Origin: Corynebacterium jeikeium
GTDB lineage: Bacteria; Actinomycetota; Actinomycetes; Mycobacteriales; Mycobacteriaceae
Length of the DNA: 64,000 bases
Reading direction: 5' to 3'
Assembly: GCA_003955985.1 (NCBI GenBank)
Contig: CP033784.1
Span: 310,001-374,000, forward strand
A program made the position numbers and the translations under genes. This document shows positions 61,683 through 64,000 of the stretch, piece by piece. The notes beneath the pieces were generated by a model. It did no database searches and was not told the DNA's origin. It worked only from the letters and a program-made list of their open reading frames with translations. Position 1 is the stretch's first letter. Every line of letters begins with the position of its first letter.

Positions 61683-62569
61683 CGGTTGCCGTAAACCTGC
61701 ACACGGTCCTCCAGGTGCCAGCGCAAACCGCGGGCGAGGACCTGCTTCTCCGCATCGCGACCTTCACGCTGCATGTCCGCAGCGGTGTATTTGTGGGAGA
61801 CACGCATGACGTCCTGCTCAATAATCGGACCATCGTCGAGGTCCTCAGTGGCGTAGTGGCAGGTGGCACCGATGAGCTTCACACCACGTCGATAAGCCTG
61901 CAGATACGGGCGCGCGCCCATGAACGACGGCAGGAAGCTGTGGTGGATATTGATTGCGCGGCCTTCCCACTTCTCGCACAGATCCGGCGGCAGAATCTGC
62001 ATGAAACGTGCGAGCACGATGGCATCCGGGTTTTCGGCGTCGACAATCTCGGCGACCTCATCGAATGCCTTACGCTTGCCGACGGCATCCTTGGGGAAGG
62101 GCACATGGTGGAAGGGAATGTCATACGCTGCGACCAGTGGCTCCAGATCGCGGTGGTTACCAATTACTGCAGCGATTTCCATCGGATAGTCGGACTGTGC
62201 GACGCGGCCGAGCAGATCCTGCAGGCAGTGGCCTTCCTTGGTCACCAGGATGACAGCGCGCTTCGGGACAGCGTTGTCGGTGACCTTCCAGCGGACCTCA
62301 GGGCCCCAATCACCGACGAGCTCGGCGAATTTCTCGCGCAGCTCTTCTACCGTCAGGTCGAGCGCGTCGGCGCGGACCGCCTGGCGAGTGAAAAACCATC
62401 CGGTCTCCGGGTCGGAGAAGAAGTCCGCTTCGGTAATCCACGCACCAATGTCGGACAGGAAGGTCGACAGGGTGGAAACGATACCGGTACGGTCTGGACA
62501 GCCGAGCGAGAAGATGTACTGGCGCTCGGTGGGAGTACCGCTATTTGCGGTGATGAGAGAGCGAGTCAT
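61664..62569 (-). CDS. purU: Formyltetrahydrofolate deformylase
   Basis: 301 aa. N-terminal ACT domain (FSLGCPDRTGIVSTLSTFLSD, about 20-95) then the formyltransferase-like domain with LVTKEGHCLQDLL, FHHVPFPKD, NIHHSFLPSFMGARPY and the catalytic Asp in EDLDDGPIIEQDV. It hydrolyses 10-formyl-THF to formate and THF, balancing one-carbon pools. The C-terminus ends in Thr-Val-Val-Phe-Gln at the tandem repeats. Confidence 0.95.
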   Translation of the reverse strand: MTRSLITANSGTPTERQYIFSLGCPDRTGIVSTLSTFLSDIGAWITEADFFSDPETGWFFTRQAVRADALDLTVEELREKFAELVGDWGPEVRWKVTDNAVPKRAVILVTKEGHCLQDLLGRVAQSDYPMEIAAVIGNHRDLEPLVAAYDIPFHHVPFPKDAVGKRKAFDEVAEIVDAENPDAIVLARFMQILPPDLCEKWEGRAINIHHSFLPSFMGARPYLQAYRRGVKLIGATCHYATEDLDDGPIIEQDVMRVSHKYTAADMQREGRDAEKQVLARGLRWHLEDRVQVYGNRTVVFQ

Positions 62570-62586
62570 TCTCGGTATCTTACCTG

Positions 62587-63357
62587 CTAGCTAAAGGTAA
62601 GTTCGCTCACGGTCGACAAAGGCAGATTTGCGCCCGTCAGCGTCAACGCCAGGCCCTCCCCGGTGACGTGCGCTTCCTCCACCTGCATACCGTGGCCGAT
62701 ATCGTAGCTCAACAGCGTACCGCTCGCTTCTCCCAGCCAGCCGGCCAGGCCATCGAGGTTTAAGCCGAGGATTGAGCCGCCCTCCAAGTTGATTTCGATA
62801 TGGCCGCCGTTGGCAATCGGGCGGAATTTGGAGGTCGCAAATCCGGAGGCGAATTCAATGTTGAACAGGCCTTCGTCCGGCAACGGCGTGATTGTGGAAG
62901 CGCGTACACCGCTTTCCCGGTTAATTAGCGCCTGCAGCAGCTGAGGTGGGATTGTGACGTCTACTCGCAGCGACTCTGCGGTCGGATCCGCACGATTGCT
63001 CAGATCCACGTTTTCCAGGTGCACTTCCGCTGCCGGGTCACCGTTGATCTCCGGTGCGCTACCCAGCGCTTCCGGGTTCTTGACCTCCAGTGTGTTCGGA
63101 GTGGACAGATCCATCGAGGGCACTGACTTGGTGGCCAAGGCGAGCAGCATCGGGCGGGTGCCGAAAGAAACCTTGGGGTCTTCAGTGACCGTCGCACCAC
63201 GCTCTTCGGCGGAGGTGCGGTAGCCGTCGGAAATCTCCTTGCTCACGAACATCCGGACGCCGATTTCGCCGGCAATCGCAATGAGTGCCACCACGATGAT
63301 GACACCGAGGACGGTGGGCAGGACTTTGACGCTCGACGAGCGTTTAGCAGAACTCAT
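62587..63357 (-). CDS. DUF2993 / LmeA-family lipid-binding protein
   Basis: 256 aa. One N-terminal membrane helix (VLPTVLGVIIVVALIAIAG, about 12-30), then an exported domain of the DUF2993 type; mycobacterial LmeA of this family is periplasmic, binds phospholipid and affects lipomannan elongation. ATG 63357. The gap to the DUF2505 gene upstream contains one dispersed word (63371-63381). Confidence 0.78.
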   Translation of the reverse strand: MSSAKRSSSVKVLPTVLGVIIVVALIAIAGEIGVRMFVSKEISDGYRTSAEERGATVTEDPKVSFGTRPMLLALATKSVPSMDLSTPNTLEVKNPEALGSAPEINGDPAAEVHLENVDLSNRADPTAESLRVDVTIPPQLLQALINRESGVRASTITPLPDEGLFNIEFASGFATSKFRPIANGGHIEINLEGGSILGLNLDGLAGWLGEASGTLLSYDIGHGMQVEEAHVTGEGLALTLTGANLPLSTVSELTFS

Positions 63358-63454
63358 GGTTCCCAGTCTTGCTTAACGACGGCTCCGTCGCTACCACCTT
63401 TCTTCGCCCGGGTGTCCGCCCCCGGTGCCGCCTCGGTGTGCCCCGCTGCGCAAC

Positions 63455-63952
63455 CTACTTAGTGACGTAGTCCGCCAGCACAGCGGTCTCAGCGTTGAGG
63501 ACGCGCTCCAGGTACGGAGCTGCCTTCTCCTCGAGCTTGCCACCGAGCAGCGGCACGTTGATGGCGAACTCGGAGTTGGTGGTCAGCACGGAACCTTCAC
63601 CCTGGGCGGTGAGCTTCTGGGACGCACTGAAGGACGCCGGTACGCCCGAAGCTTCTGTGGTCAAAGTAGAGGTCGCGCCGTCGTCGTTAAGCGGGCTGAT
63701 GACGAACGTGCGCGTCATGCCGACCCCGGACTTGACGAACTTCTGTGCCTGCGCCGGAATCTTGTCAGCAGAGACGGTCTGGCGAATCACGACGGTGGTG
63801 CCAGCGTCGGTGGTCTCGAACTTTTCCACCTTGCCGTCAGCTGCCGAGAAACGGTTTGCGACCTTCTCCCAGAAACCGGCGTCGGTGAGGGCCTCGTAAA
63901 CCTTCTCAATCGGCTGGTCGAAGTTGACGGTGTGCGTGTTAGTCGTACTCAT
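63455..63952 (-). CDS. DUF2505 (START/polyketide-cyclase-like) protein
   Basis: 165 aa, single-domain protein of the SRPBCC-type fold suggested by the N-terminal beta-alpha start (VNFDQPIEKVYEALTDAGFWEKVANRF) and alternating strands to the long C-terminal helix (LEERAAPYLERVL-like). DUF2505 proteins occur in actinobacteria and may bind a hydrophobic ligand; role unknown. One dispersed word lies inside (63682-63692). Confidence 0.8.
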   Translation of the reverse strand: MSTTNTHTVNFDQPIEKVYEALTDAGFWEKVANRFSAADGKVEKFETTDAGTTVVIRQTVSADKIPAQAQKFVKSGVGMTRTFVISPLNDDGATSTLTTEASGVPASFSASQKLTAQGEGSVLTTNSEFAINVPLLGGKLEEKAAPYLERVLNAETAVLADYVTK

Positions 63953-64000
63953 GCGCTTGATGATACGTAATTTGCACTACGCTAGGGGCGTGGAAAATCT

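Noticed and set aside
63990-64000. Possible start of a further gene (GTG GAA AAT at the right edge)
   Set aside because: Only eleven bases are available; too little to call.

Overview
This window is a chromosomal segment of a Corynebacterium (Actinomycetota, Mycobacteriales; fairly high GC). The evidence is gene content and order. From 1 to about 24 kb it follows the Mycobacterium tuberculosis Rv3671c-Rv3644c block: MarP protease, EphE-like hydrolase, holin-family protein, Rv3662c- and SerB-like proteins, 6C RNA, Ssd/Tad pilus genes, Rv3649 helicase, cspA, topA, adenylate cyclase and holB. Later parts match corynebacterial lpd-ramB-sdhCAB-purU order. An IS1249-type element, first known from C. 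xerosis, suggests the xerosis/amycolatum part of the genus, but the species cannot be fixed from sequence alone. Rv and C. glutamicum comparisons are from memory of those genomes, not from a search.

Layout. 0-5 kb: envelope and stress genes. 5.1-6.8 kb: the two-hairpin 6C small RNA followed directly by an IS30-family element. 6.9-12.3 kb: a tad (Flp pilus) operon headed by ssd, with two perfect DnaA boxes in front. 12.3-24.3 kb: DEAH helicase, cspA, topA, a DUF418 membrane protein, a DUF2975/XRE pair behind three palindromic operators, adenylate cyclase, holB and tRNA-Thr(CGT). 24.4-27.4 kb: an IS1249-like insertion with 8-bp target duplication sits in the last codons of a permease gene that also carries an N-terminal frameshift; a TetR gene is divergent from it. 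27.5-34.3 kb: cell-wall amidase, acyl-CoA dehydrogenase, two MFS transporters. 34.4-43.5 kb: a cell-envelope glycosylation module (epimerase, DsbA-like protein, DUF2304, two GT2 enzymes, flippase) and two peptidases. 43.6-51.4 kb: lpd, the acetate regulator ramB, isocitrate lyase and malate synthase G, i.e. the glyoxylate shunt beside its repressor. 51.7-55.1 kb: beta-phosphoglucomutase and a GH65 disaccharide phosphorylase. 55.5-59.5 kb: sdhCAB plus a small membrane protein. 59.7-64 kb: DUF445, DUF2516, purU, LmeA-like and DUF2505 proteins.

Most notable signals. (1) The word CGTCGTNAAGC occurs at least 24 times on both strands, where composition predicts well under one. It is absent from both IS elements, found in genes and gaps alike, and once forms an inverted pair inside a terminator. 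This is the behaviour of a DNA-uptake-type sequence, and a Tad pilus operon lies in the same window. (2) Three 47-bp mini-elements of the form GTTTATGACA-N27-TGTCATAAAC share ends with the IS30-family element; two are extended by locus-specific complementary arms and sit where a terminator is expected. (3) Several proteins keep a fold but have lost key catalytic residues: the EphE-like hydrolase, the Fic-like protein and the P-loop of Ssd.
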